Origin: Torymus aiolomorphi
Taxonomy: Eukaryota > Arthropoda > Insecta > Hymenoptera > Torymidae
NCBI GenBank assembly: GCA_036365515.1
Contig: CM070874.1
Span: forward strand, 215,502,942-215,566,941
Direction: 5' to 3'
Length of the DNA stretch: 64,000 nucleotides
The stretch's first letter is position 1. Every line of letters starts with the position of its first letter. Under the pieces are notes generated by a model, which worked only from the letters and a program-made list of their open reading frames with translations, did not search any database and was not told the origin of the DNA. A program made the position numbers and the translations under genes. This document shows, in pieces, positions 32,478 through 43,824 of the stretch.

Positions 32478-34298
32478 TTGAATTTAAACGCAGGTACAAG
32501 TGATCAAAACAAAACAAACTCGCGATACCTGCTTCGAGTCGGGACAGCTGTAAACACCTGTGCTGTCACGATGTCAACAAGCATCGATAAAGGCTATAGT
32601 AGTAAATGTGTCGTGTGCGATAATATTTGTATACGGCCACTAAATATATGCCCAAAATGCAGTAAACCCTGTCACTCTAGATGTGCAGGGAAAAAGTTAA
32701 ATAGCCCGTGCGATTTATGTCGTAATGTGCGGCAGCAGACTCAGCAGAACCAACTGCTGAATGCTTCCAAGCAATAAAAAATAAGCGATACTAAAAGTAC
32801 AGAGAGGAAAACACAACCTCTGCTCCCCTATGTACAACGCGTTACACCCACCAAAACAAATGCGTCGAAACATCCAAATGGGACGTCCACTCCTACAGAA
32901 AAAAAACTAGAGATTCCTCCTCGCATAGGAGTGACACTGAATTTTCTCCCTCTTCTGCCTCCGTTTCTGCCTCTGTCTCTATTTCAGGATCTGCCTCGCT
33001 AATCGATGTCGCATCTAATTCGCCAAATCAACTGCATGAAAATCTGAAGTCAACAGCCAATGCAGACGTAGAAACAACGATCGAGACAGAGTTTTCGGAG
33101 GTGGGAGTAAATGAAAAAGACGAGCTCTCTACTATCCAAGCTGTGGCGCTGGAGACATCTTCACCGCAGCTAGATATCACGGAGAATTTCTCCGTGTCTC
33201 CTGCAGCGTTGAAGACTTCTGAAGAAATTATAGCCGATCTGATAGGGGTAACCAATGTGCTAATTCCTGTTAGCACCTTGAGTTTTCTATTTCAGCGTTT
33301 TGATATGCTCGAGAAGCAGCTTGACGACATAAAATCACGTGACACTAGGGATTTCGCGCCGCCAACCGTCTCGGCTGCGCCGGCAAAAACTATCTCTACA
33401 AACAATGGAGAACTGGCTGCGAGGATTTTAGCCCTTGAAGAAGTTATCGCGCATCAAAATAAAATGCTTATTGAAATGAGTAATACGTGCAAGCTGCTTG
33501 TCGAGGATAATACTGTACTGAAAGAAACGTTGATCGGATTTCAGCACACTGCGAAAAATAATAAGGCCGCAGAAAGTAACGATAAGTATTGAATTTAGTA
33601 GGTCGATTGATCTATCTGATGGAAGCGAGCAGTGTACACCTAGAAATGAAGTAGATAGTGCGGATTACTCGCATGAAATCATCGTCACTAACATTTTTGA
33701 AGGTTCTAATAAGCACAATTTAGATGTGGTCCATGTCGTCCTTTCTACCATCCTTTCGACTATTCGGAGGGATGATGTCATTTCTATACGCTCTCTTCGG
33801 TCAAATAGAAAAAATCCAGTAGGCTCGTCAGAGATTAAACCCGTTAAACGTCGGTGTCCTTGGATAGTCAAACTCCGCGACCATAAGCTCGTTAAAGAAT
33901 TAATGTATGCCAAACATAGATTTACACGCTTTAACACAAAGGATGTGAACTTCTCGGAACTTGATCAGGAAACGGTTGACAACATAAGTAACGGGAAAAT
34001 ATTCATCAACGAAATGCTGAGCAGAGAGAAGTTCGTTCAGTACAGAAGCTTAGAAGCTGTTGCTCGCGGATTACAGTTTAAATATTTCTGGCATAAAAGA
34101 GGCCGTTTCCTGGCCAAGATGCGAGATAGTGAAACGTCGCAGCTGATCATGACTGCGGCGGATCTGCAGGCGATCGCAATTTCAACCGGTACGGCAAAAT
34201 TTAATGGCTCGGGTAATAAAAATAGTATGGAGAAAGACACATTTGATAATAAATCGAATTTGGGTACAAACGGTACGATTACTAACGTTAGCCCATGA
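32478..34298 (+). pseudogene. LINE ORF1 (zinc-finger and RNA-binding-like protein)
   Basis: The first block (32478-32777) contains a C4-C/H-rich finger, CVVCDN...CPKCSKPCHSRCAG...CDLC, resembling a PHD-type finger seen in ORF1 of several insect LINEs. A TAA at 32775 and frame changes follow. The second block (33101-33592) has a coiled-coil-like segment (FQRFDMLEKQLDDI, ILALEEVIAHQNKML). The third (33726-34298) has a compact basic domain (KRRCPWIVKLRDHKLVKELM, ...KYFWHKRGRFLAKMRD) that may be the nucleic-acid-binding part. ATG at 32478 or 32571 could be the start; neither context is decisive. Confidence 0.65.
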
Positions 34299-34337
34299 CT
34301 AGATAATGATAGTGCAAAAGAGGTTCGGTATGTTGGA

Positions 34338-37216
34338 TTGAAAACAGGATTTTTAAATGCGACATCTTTGAAAGCGCACATAACAACATTTCGTCAATTC
34401 CTGCTCTCTTATCCCTCTTACCATCTCTTCGGTATTGCAGAGTCGCGACTCGGGCCTAATATAGGAGATGATTTCGTCGAGATTGAAGGCTACTCAATAA
34501 TCAGGCAGGATAGAAATACGCATGGAGGAGGAGTTCTGCTGTATGTTAGCAATTTATGGAAAGCTAAAATTTTATGTACATCGGCTACCATGGCGGACGA
34601 AGGAAAGCCGGGAGTTCCAGAGTACATCATGTGTAGTATACAGCAGGGCTCTTCGTCCCCCGTGTTTGTAGCAGTCATTTACAGGCCCCCAGACGCCGAG
34701 CTTATCAACTCTGATTTGGCTGAAGCTCTCGAACAACACTCCGTGGGTTTTGCGCATCGAATAGTAATGGGAGATCTCAACGCGAATATGTTAGTAACGG
34801 AGCAGGAGTCGACTTTCGTAAAACACCTAGCATGTCAACTTAACCTAAAACTTATTGAGCATGGCGCGACTAATCACCAAAACGGCAAATCTCACACATG
34901 GATCGATGTAATCTTCACGGACAATGATGACGTAGTGCTAGATTCTAACAATATGACGGCGACTTATCGCAATAGTCATAATATAATCGATATCGTTATT
35001 GACGTTCCCGTATCTCAAAAACCTTCACTTGGAAGGTTTACATACCGTAATTTTAAGGCTATTTGTCAAGAACAGCTGCTTTCTTATTTGAATGATGCGA
35101 CTGGTCGGCTGTCAATTGTGCAGATGTAGACGTTGACACCCGCTTAGAACATCTTAATGCAAATATCACGAAGGCTTTGGATGAATTAGCCCCGATTAAG
35201 GAATTTCGTCCGAATAGAAAACAACAACCGCCGTGGGTTGACGGGGAGCTCAGAGAGTTGTACGCTAACCGTGACGCTTTACGTCGGAGATATCAACGAA
35301 CGCGAAATCATGATCACTGGGAAGAATGCCAATCGCTAGCGCTATTAGCAGAACAACGCTCAAGAGAAGCGCGAGATACATTTCTTCAGAATAACATTTT
35401 CGAGGCACTTGATAGCGGGAAAGATATCTGGAAAGAGTTGAAAAGTTTAGGTCTTCTTTCACAAAATCGAGCTAGGGAGGAACTTCACGGGTTTTCCCCA
35501 AAAGAATTAAACACGCACTTTGCGGGGGTCTCAGTCTCGGCTGAAGAACGCGAGGAAAATATGAATGAAGTTATGGCAACGGCTAGTGAAGAAGGCTTCG
35601 CCTTCAGTAAAGTTACTTTTTCAGATGTGGTTCTAGCTATTGCACATTTCTCCTCGCAGGCTAAGGGTGAGGATGGAATACCACAAGGTGTGATAGCAAA
35701 AGCTCTTCCAGTTATTGGCTATCACCTCGCTGATATTTTCAATGCTTCCCTCTTGAAGGCAATTTTTCCCGAATCATAGAAGAAAGCTCATTTGGTGCCA
35801 CTTAAAAAGACAGCTGTCCCGTCGACTGTTACGGACTTTCGTCCAGTGGGACTATTGAGCTTTCTATCCAAAGTTCTTGAGAAGCTTGTACATGATCAGA
35901 TTTCAGCATTTTTAGCTTCAAAGAAAATTCTCGATCCTTTTCAATCTCGATTTAGACCAGGTCACAGTACGCAGATAACTCTACTAAAATTGACGGAGGA
36001 TATAAGAGTGGGAATAGACAACGAAATACAACTACTTACCATTCTACTATTGTTCGATTTCAGCAAGGCGCTCGACACCATATCGCCAACTAAATTATTG
36101 CATAAACTGATCAGAATGGGATTTTCCAGGGGGGTAGTCCTGTGGATAAAGTCGTATATTACAGGTCGTGATCAAAAAGTGATTACGAAGCAAAATGGAG
36201 ACTCGGATTGGCTCACAACCAATCTCGGCGTACCACAGGGCTCGGTTCTGGGACCCCTTCTGTTCAGTCTCTATATAAATGACCTACAGCACATTCTTTT
36301 GGATTTTAATAATAATTCTCAATCGAGTGGTGTCGGGCACCTGCTATATGCAGATGATCTACAAGTTTACACGCAGACAACCATAGACGAGCTGAATGAA
36401 GGGATACGACACTTATTGATTATAGGTAGAGCAGTGGCGGCATGGGCCGTCGACAACGCCCTCAGTCTCAATGTAAGAAAAACTAAGGCTATTATTTTTG
36501 GATCTAACCACAATATTAACATACTACGGGGTATGCATTTGTCTGGCATTGAGATTCAGGACAACGTTTTCGTCCCCTTTGTCGACACTGTAACTAATCT
36601 CGGTGTTGTAATGGACTCGAAACTAACATGGAAAGCGCAAGTGGATGCAGTTAGCCGAAAAGTTAACAGAGCCCTATACGGACTCAGACGGTTTTGATCC
36701 TGCACTACCGAGATCTTACGTAAGCAGCTCGCAAGCTCTCTCGTGTTGTCTCATTTAGATTACTGCTCGCTAGTGTATCTTGACGTGACGCGTGAACTTC
36801 AAAAGAAACTGCAAATATTGCAAAATTCATGTGTGAGATATGTAAGTGGTGCTAAGAAAGATGAACATATCAGCCCATGTAGAAATAAGCTAGAGTGGCT
36901 TGACTTAAGGGAGAGAAGGGCATATTTTGCAGCGGTCTTAATGTACAAAGTTATAAATTTGGGTCAGCCAGTGTACCTAGCTCCCTTATTTCAAAAGTGC
37001 CAAGATAGAACGTCGAGTAGAACTCACTGCAGAGAACTTATAGTTCCGTCATCACGAACTGACGTAGGGCTGGATTCTTTCTGGTCCCAGGGTACACGTC
37101 TGTGGAATTCGATTCCTCGCAATATTAAGAATGTTTCCTCGCCGAGTAAATTCAAAGCGGCGTTTAGGAAGTACTTGATGCAAAGGTCATGCGATGTCGA
37201 CTGTATATATGTGTAA
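34338..37216 (+). pseudogene. LINE ORF2: endonuclease and reverse transcriptase
   Basis: AP-type endonuclease at 34338-35129: GIAESRLG, IYRPPDAEL, GDLNAN and TWIDVIFT, with the last catalytic box reading SHN in place of S-D-H. A frameshift near 35,100 leads to a linker (35177-35779). A TAG at 35777 replaces an expected Trp before KKAHLVPLKK. RT at 35792-36697 has FRPVGLLSFLSK, FDFSKALDT, LGVPQGSVLGPLLFSLYINDL and YADD at 36347-36358. A TGA at 36695 replaces an Arg in the thumb, and the frame continues at 36743-37216 (HLDYCSLVYLDV) with the usual C-terminal region. The clade assignment to Jockey/CR1 rests on motif style. Confidence 0.85.
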
Positions 37217-37628
37217 ATAGAATATAGACTTGTACTGCTATTTTTATAACAGTACTAAAATCGGTTTGTGATTAATCTTCTGACGTACATCGTATGAATA
37301 AAGCAATGTGATTAATTCAATCTATAATCGCTAGATTGAAGAATAACCAAGTTCAATTATGTGATACTTCGTGACTTGGCGATTGCCATTGACTATGTTT
37401 GTGATGATTATACGATTGCGATATAATGTACACAAATGTTAATTATGTTCAATACTTTGAACCATCCTGAGGCGGGTTTTTCTAATAGGATTTATCCCAC
37501 GTGGTTTGCCGATTGGGTTTTCCCCGTCTCACAGACATGAGCCTGGGCGAATGCGGGATGGTAGACTGTAACTTAATTATTTTGTAATTTACAAATAAAA
37601 ACTATTCTATTCTATTCTATTCTACTTC

Positions 37629-38382
37629 CTGCGCAAACCTATTGGGCACGCGAGCAAACGATTCCGTGCCGAAAATCGAAATTTGCGTTTTCCGCGCCCT
37701 GCGCATGCGCGGCACTAAAGTCACTAGGTACGATAGATTCACCAGCGCACGCGCAAACGATTCCGCACCCAACAACAAAAATCTAATTTTTCGACCCTTT
37801 GAGCATGCGCAAACCCGAAATTATGAGATGCGCTAACGATTCTGCGATAGTGATTTTCCACTTTTTATTTTCGGTTTCTGCTCATGCGCGGCCTCAAAAT
37901 CACTGTACGCGCCCTTTAGGCTGTCCCCCGCATCCGCGCTCACGGGTATTTCTCCAAAAATGCGGAAATTTCCGCTAATAACCCTTAAAATGCGAATTGG
38001 GTGCGTAATCTGCTACTTTACGCCCCGGCGTGCACGTGAGTTGCCTAACAAAGAGATCGAACGCTAAAAACTAATAAATAGTGTAATAAGTAATAAATAA
38101 ATAATTGTTAATTAATCTGTTTGTTGCCCTCACTAAGTACTTCAACAATGCTCGGCCTTCACAAGCAATGTCCGCGCTAAGTACGTGCAGGCCGGGTTAT
38201 AGCCTCCAAGCAAGGTTATGGATCACCAGTTGGTCACCCTTGCACCCACTATACACTTTTATAATAATTAATTATCCCTCTCGATAATCAATTATTCGCA
38301 ACGCGAGTCACGACCTGCTTAAAAAAAATCGAATTATTTATTTACTCTAACCTATGTGTTGCAACACGTTAAGGGCGCCAGT
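37629..38382. other. Outer gypsy leader, left of the 5' LTR, with PBS
   Basis: Non-coding continuation of the leader. GCGCAAACGATTCCG-like words recur at about 37640, 37750, 37808 and 37830. At 38374-38382 the minus strand reads TGGCGCCC then TTAACGTG, directly next to the LTR; this matches the usual insect tRNA-Lys primer-binding sequence in its first eight bases. Confidence 0.65.
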
Positions 38383-39445
38383 TGTAACGGGGTTCAGTTA
38401 TGGAGAGGATATTAATCCCTCTCAGGGGTTCGCGGGATAATATACGGGTGTATTTTACGCCCGGGCGACTCACCGTTGTAGAATGACCTGTAGTCCGGCA
38501 GAAGCGCCTCGGCACAGGTTCCGAACATGCGAGCCCGGCTTCTATTGTAGAAAGCCTACGCCGCTTTCTACCAGAACCAGCGCTGCGCTCTGCCACTGCT
38601 GCCAACTGCTGCCCGCGAACTACCGGCTGCTCGCTATGACCTAGCGTTACCAGCGCAGCCGGTCTGTCCCGCACAACGCCCTCGGTATAACCTCCAAGCG
38701 GCTTATGAAATACTTACTCCCGCTACCGATGCTCCTCTAGGAGGCAATGCCTGCAACTAGCTGCAGCTGCTGAAAAGGGTAGAGGGCGGTATTCGGGAAC
38801 CAGGCATAGGTTAGATACGCTAAATAAATACTCGTGACTCGACTGTTAAGATAAAAATGAAAGGGGTTTATTCCACCCAGTTGATCGCGCTAAGGGGCGC
38901 GAACCCGAACAATAGTCAACAATCAAACGCGACAGGCCGAGACTTTAAACCACGCACGCATGCTTGTGGCCGCCGATGCGCGACGGCAACAGATTATTCC
39001 GCGACAATAAAAACGCATACATCAAGCGCGACTTACTCTCCGCTGGCCAGCCATCGCAGACCCTATCGCGATCGGCAGCTATCTCTCTCGCTCTTGCTGC
39101 TATCGAGGCGGCGATGGAGCGCGCCTCACTGTTCCCGGCCTCTGCTGTCGCTGTCTCTTTCTCTCGGTGATTGTCACAGTTACAGTCGTGGAGGCGCGGC
39201 GCACACACCAAAAACTTTCTAGATGCGCGGAGCTCAACGACGACGACTTTTCGCGTGTCACGGCGGTCAATAACATGACCGCGCGCTCACGTTCGCAGTG
39301 GCGCGGCGGCTTCGTCTTCTTCTCCATCTGCTTCTGGCTTGTTCCGCGTGAAGCTCTGTCGATCACGATACGTGCAAGCGCGCGAGATTCAAATCTCGTA
39401 ACGCAGTATACGTGGTTCTCGTATCTTATATCAGCGCTCGTTACA
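38383..39445 (-). repeat. Outer gypsy 5' LTR (1063 bp)
   Basis: Plus-strand TGTAACGGGGTTCAG to CGCTCGTTACA, so the ends carry the TGTAAC/GTTACA inverted pair. The tRNA-Lys-like PBS lies immediately on its left (minus-strand downstream) side, which fixes orientation. Several ORFs inside are short and without motifs. No second LTR is present in the window. Confidence 0.75.
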
Positions 39446-40418
39446 AAGTGTGAGGCTTAGAGAGAGTGAGCGGGAGCGTCACTTCGCTGTTACCCTCCAC
39501 ACGAGACGGTTGTATTTGAGCAAGAGACCTGTAAAATAAGTTAATAAATTTCGTTATTGTTTGTTTTTTAATAAGAGTGGTTAATTTGAACAAATCGATC
39601 AACTATTTCAACAAATATAAAAACTAGTTTAAAAAGAATAGCTTTCAAAGGAAAATATAGAAGTCCGAGAAACGTTTATGAAAAGGGCAGTGTATTTCAT
39701 TTAAAGCATATTAAAATTTAAAATCGGGAAACACTATTTGTTTTAATTCTTGTTAGCAGATTATTCTGTATTTAATAATTTACTTAAAACTACATTTCTT
39801 ATATAGGTTATGTAAATTAATATAAAAGAATAATCTAAATATTTTCTGTAGAGTAATATAAAAATTATTTTTATAAAATGAATATTATTCATAACTATAG
39901 TCCGCCAATGAGACCAGTGAATCTGTGTGTGAATAAATAATGTGTACAATAATTATATTATATATATAAATAAGAAAATTTAGTGTTGTAAAGAGTAGTG
40001 AGGAGATTTTTTAACGTAGCACACGTCAAATTACAAAATACTGCATTATTTCTGATTGTGTGATATTTTTCTATGTGCTCTTGAGAAAATCAGATACTTC
40101 TGATTATTTGATAATGGTTTAAATATTATTATATGTGAAAAATTTCGACAACTGTTGCAAATAGTTTGAATGAAAGAAATATTGTGCAATTTGTGGCATG
40201 GGAAGTTATTATTATTAAATTTCATGATCAATTACCTTGTGACACTTGGGCATGTGCTTTTATGTACATATAATATGGATCATATTATAGGTTAAAATGA
40301 ATAAATTTCATATAAAAAAGGGGAAATAGTCAAAATGAAAAAAGGGGAATAAGAAAGTTATAATAAAATAAATGTAAAAATAAGTTCATTGTGTGATTAT
40401 ATGTGGATCCATGGCAAA
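39446..40418. repeat. ~970-bp dispersed repeat, copy B
   Basis: Same orientation and boundaries as 3157-4129. Its left edge abuts the outer gypsy LTR. AT-rich, with AATAAAT near 39541. No gene. Confidence 0.85.
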
Positions 40419-41018
40419 TTTTTCATATTCTGAAAACAAATGACCAATGGGTAACTTGAATTATGTAAATATATATTGAAAATTGATAGATTCAATTAAA
40501 ATCACTCAACGTTTAATTAGTAAATAGGTTATGGTCATCTCTTAAAGTGTAACTGCGTCGTAATAACGAAAAATGGCTTTTTTTCAGAAAAAACCATTAG
40601 TTTTCAATTTTTCTAAAAAAAAAAAAAAAAAAACAAAGTCTTTAATCACTAAGCGGGAGGCAGGGGCATTTTCAACATAAAATAACCTACTTTTAGGAAT
40701 TTTTTGGTAATCGAAAGACTGATCGGACTTGTTTTTTCTTACTCCATTTAAGGTTTTAAAAGAAATATTATGATACTCGCATGAAATATCAAATATTAAT
40801 GATTGTTCCTTCTTTTTAGTGTGGAAAAATTCCTAACTCTTGAAAAAAAAATTTGTTAATTTATATAAATCCTTCAAAGAGTAATTATCAATTAAAATCG
40901 CAAGAAATATGCAAAAAATCATGAAAATTCAATTTTTGACCTCTGATATCGATGGTTGGGTGAAAAAAGGTGTCAATTCAAATTTTGCTTGGAAAACGTG
41001 TCAGTTCAAATTTTGGTT
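40419..41018. other. AT-rich non-coding, left flank of errantivirus
   Basis: Contains a 22-nt A-run near 40617. No ORF or repeat that I can assign; no clear target duplication with the right flank of the errantivirus. Confidence 0.4.
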
Positions 41019-41345
41019 TGTCAGACAAAATGAGAAGAACATCGAAATTAAGAATTTATTGATTTATCGATCGGTTGCAGTTGCATGCGCGTTCGCAACT
41101 GAGAATGCTAATGTATCGTTTTACAGGCCTGTGAGCCGCATCGCGCGGTCGACGACCGATCGATATGCCATTGTTAATTGTTGTAAGCAGATTTTCTATT
41201 GTTTCTGCATGTATAAGAAGGACCGCTGCGCTGGTCCGTAAGTTCAGTAAGCCGTTACGCTGCCCGTGTAAGCTTTACTCTTAATAAAGTATTTTTCCTT
41301 CAGCCCTAAGGTCTGTGCCTATACCTTATTTAAATTATCTTTACA
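41019..41345 (+). repeat. Errantivirus 5' LTR
   Basis: 327 bp, about 95% similar to the 3' LTR by eye. AATAAAGT polyadenylation signal near 41283. A GTCGACGACCGATCGATAT segment in the middle is shared by both LTRs. No obvious tRNA-complementary sequence follows. Confidence 0.9.
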
Positions 41346-41471
41346 ACATTTTACGTTGAGTTTGCGACATATCTTGGTGCTAGGTGTGGGGTAGGCACTC
41401 ATGAAATCGAGAGCGGTTTCGAAGATTGTGGAGAAGAAATTCGTGGACACGGAAAATCGTATTTTTTTTTC

Positions 41472-42835
41472 TTGGAAAAGGAATACCACAGAACAGAGGG
41501 ACTCAAGGGGTCTATACTGGAGGACTACACTGCAGAAAATAAGGTGAGTGCTTTCGATTATATTTACCGCACTACACCTTCGCATTATAACAGTGAAACT
41601 AGCAGTGAATCAAGTGTATACTCCTATAATTCTGACGAATTTTATACGGCTCTTATTAACAAGCCAGAAGAAATTAAACCGAAGATAATGCTGGGAAAAC
41701 TAGGAGCCCTTGCACGTAGCCTAGAAAATTTAAGTGAAAACACAAGTGAAACTCAGGATTACAGCCTAATGACGTATGAAGAGAAAGAAGCACATAAGAA
41801 GAAATTTGGGGTTCTCCCAAGGCAAATGGAAAATCATTTTTCAAAAGAAGATTTATTGGCCTTAGAAGAGGAAATACGTAGGAAAGGGATGTTAGCGGAC
41901 GAAACAAGAAAACGGTTGGAAGAATCTGGCTGCTTATTAAACGCCGCCTCATTAAAAGTTTTGCCTGCGGCTGTAGCGAGTGTCATATCACTAACTGCGC
42001 CCGCATCAAGTGTACCTGTTCCAAGCGCGCCGCCCACGCAGACAGAAAGAATTTTAAGACCTAAAGACGTCATATCTTGGGTTTCAAATTTTGATGGTTC
42101 TGGGATTTTGGGAACGTCAGAATATTTTTAAGAGAAGTGCAAGATGCATTGATCCAAATGAATAATTGGTTAGATAGAAAATGTGTGTTACGTATGATTA
42201 TCGCCAGTAAAATTACAGGACAAGCTAAGGATCTTATAGCATCACAGGAGGCTGACAATTGGGAAGATATAAAGGAGTTACTACATCATTATTACAATAT
42301 TCAAGATACGCCTTATACTCATTTAAAAGAGCAAAGGAACAAGATTTTCCAGAACTACGGAGAAATAGTATCTGCATACGCAAGAAGATTTTTGGATGTG
42401 CATAGAAAAGTAATGAAAGCTGCTGGGGACAAAACAGATCCAGCAAAAGTAAAATTTTCTCAGGATAGAGAAGAAGAAGAAGAAGAAGGAGTTTGGAGAT
42501 TCATCGTCGGTTTAACAGACAAGTAAAATGAACGAGTCGAAAATAAAAACCCAAAGAAATTGAAGGAAGCTATATCGATAGCACTTAACGCTGAAAGTAT
42601 TATACAAGAAAGGCAACTGTGCAGAAAAATGTCACAAGCAAATATAGACAATCGTGCAGGTAAAAAGATCCAGGAACGTCGTTTTGATGGAAATTAAAGA
42701 AAACTTGAAAAATCTGAAAATGCCAAACATGAATCAAAGAGGTCGGATTTATTTTGTAATCATTGTAAACGATCTGGGCACACAGAAGAACGGTGTTTTT
42801 CTAAGCAACAAGATGCTCGAAGGAAACAAGGTTTT
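41472..42835 (+). pseudogene. Errantivirus Gag remnant
   Basis: The first block (41472-42131) is acidic and Ser-rich, ending RPKDVISWVSNFDGSG. A frameshift near 42125 leads to the second block (42137-42526), the helical capsid part (DRKCVLRMIIASKITGQAKD, YNIQDTPYTHLKEQR, VSAYARRFLDVHRKV). In-frame stops follow at 42524 and 42695. One CCHC knuckle, CNHCKRSGHTEERC, lies at about 42755-42796. Length and order fit an errantivirus Gag. Confidence 0.75.
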
Positions 42836-43195
42836 TTGTCAGGACCAGCGAAAAGATCGTCTACCTCCAGTGAGAACACTAGAGGAAAAGACAGAAGAAG
42901 GATACGATCCATATGTATCCATAGAGGCTCAAGAAGAATTAAACGACCGGTTTTCATACGAACAGCAGGAAGAAACGAACAAGTCATATATGTCAGACCA
43001 ATCGGAATAAAACGAACAATCAAATTATTAGTGGACTCCGCGGCAGAGGTCAGTATAATAAAGCATAATGCTCTAGATTTTAAAAATTGCGAACCACGCA
43101 AGGATTACACCAAAAACGTTATTATAGGAAATGACAAAATATCTTTGTTGGGAACAGCAAAGTTAACTCTTTGTTATTTAAATAAAAAAAGATGA
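42836..43195 (+). pseudogene. Errantivirus protease remnant
   Basis: Same frame as the CCHC knuckle. The active-site box reads VDSAAEVSII near 43033, where family members have D-S/T-G-A, so Gly appears replaced by Ala. The block is cut at about 43205 by the Penelope-derived insertion. Pol resumes near 43,830. Confidence 0.65.
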
Positions 43196-43205
43196 ATATT
43201 TAGTC

Positions 43206-43824
43206 AAGTAAGTTAGGAAGCTGATGGTTCTACTGCCTAGGTAGTAATTAAATAAAAACAAAAGTTTTTAAAAAATTTATTCCGACGTTTCGGACGGTTT
43301 ATTTCCGTCCCTTTTCAAGGTCAAAAAACTATATATACAAATATAAATAAGTGGACACAATAAGAGACCACTAGTCAAAGTGACTAGCTAAAGTGTTTCG
43401 TAGTCCTTACCCCTCCTATACATACTCTAGAGATGATAAATACTGGGAAATTTCGTGCGCCGTCTCACTTTGACTAGTGGTCTCTTATTGTGTCCACTTA
43501 TTTATATTTGTATATATAGTTTTTTGGTAAGTGTTATTAAGCGAGTGTTTATCAATTTTAGTGTCTTTTTTTATGTTAATAAACTTGTATTTCGTGTGTA
43601 TTTTCACAGACCTTGAAAAAGGGACGGAAATAAACCGTCCGAAACGTCACTTTGACTAGTGGTCTCTTATTGTGTTCACTTATTTATATTTGTATATATA
43701 GTTTTTTGACCTTGAAAAGGGACGGAAATAAACCGTCCGAAACGTCGGAATAAATTTTTTAAAAACTTTTGTTTTTATTTAATTACTACCTAGGCAGTAG
43801 AACCATCAGCTTCCTAACTTACTT
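43206..43824. mobile_element. Penelope-derived insertion: three copies of one terminal unit
   Basis: Copy A (43206-43385) is inverted; copies B (43466-43648) and C (43649-43824) are direct, with a 79-bp unique spacer between A and B. Ends are mirrored (AAGTAAGTTAGGAAGC / GCTTCCTAACTTACTT). Each copy has CCTTGAAAA(A)GGGACGG and CCGTCCGAAACGTC, the hairpin-and-GAAAC arrangement found in Penelope terminal repeats. No RT is present, so it is non-autonomous or a 3' fragment. Confidence 0.8.
43527..43609 (+). other. 83-nt GT-AG intron retained in copy B
   Basis: Copy B reads GTTTTTTG, then GTAAGTG ... TTTTCACAG, then ACCTTGAAAAAGGG. Copies A and C read GTTTTTTGACCTTGAAAAGGG with no interruption. 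The extra segment is bounded exactly by a consensus 5' splice site (GTAAGT) and a pyrimidine-rich 3' site, so it behaves as an intron absent from the other two copies. Confidence 0.8.

Larger units (their letters stand above)
32085..37620 (+). mobile_element. Full-length LINE, Jockey/CR1-like, with 8-bp TSD
   Basis: Flanked by TCTACTTC (32077-32084 and 37621-37628). Starts TTTTTCTCGGTAGAGGG and ends in four ATTCT units rather than poly(A). Carries an ORF1 with a C-rich domain and an ORF2 with AP endonuclease and RT. The last three bases of the TSD may overlap the tail repeat, so TSD length is 5-8 bp. 5.5 kb is a full length for this type, but both ORFs are broken. Confidence 0.85.
12230..39445 (-). 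mobile_element. Outer Ty3/gypsy element, split by BEL and LINE insertions
   Basis: Minus-strand order, right to left: 5' LTR 38383-39445, PBS, leader (38382-37629 and 32084-31690), gag (31690-31193, continuing 17166-15850), protease, RT, RNase H, integrase (15600-12234). The BEL element interrupts gag at TCTAC; the LINE interrupts the leader at TCTACTTC. No 3' LTR follows the integrase at 12230, so that end is lost. Frameshifts and stops in every domain show it is dead and older than its passengers. Confidence 0.8.

Noticed and set aside
38374..38382. tRNA gene suggested by TGGCGCCC
   Set aside because: Only a primer-binding complement next to an LTR; no cloverleaf.
38857..39460. ORFs of 90-120 codons inside the 1063-bp LTR
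   Set aside because: Overlapping frames on both strands, no motifs, located within the LTR of the outer gypsy.
40600..40640. A-run as a SINE or processed-pseudogene tail
   Set aside because: No RNA-derived body or target duplication was found next to it.
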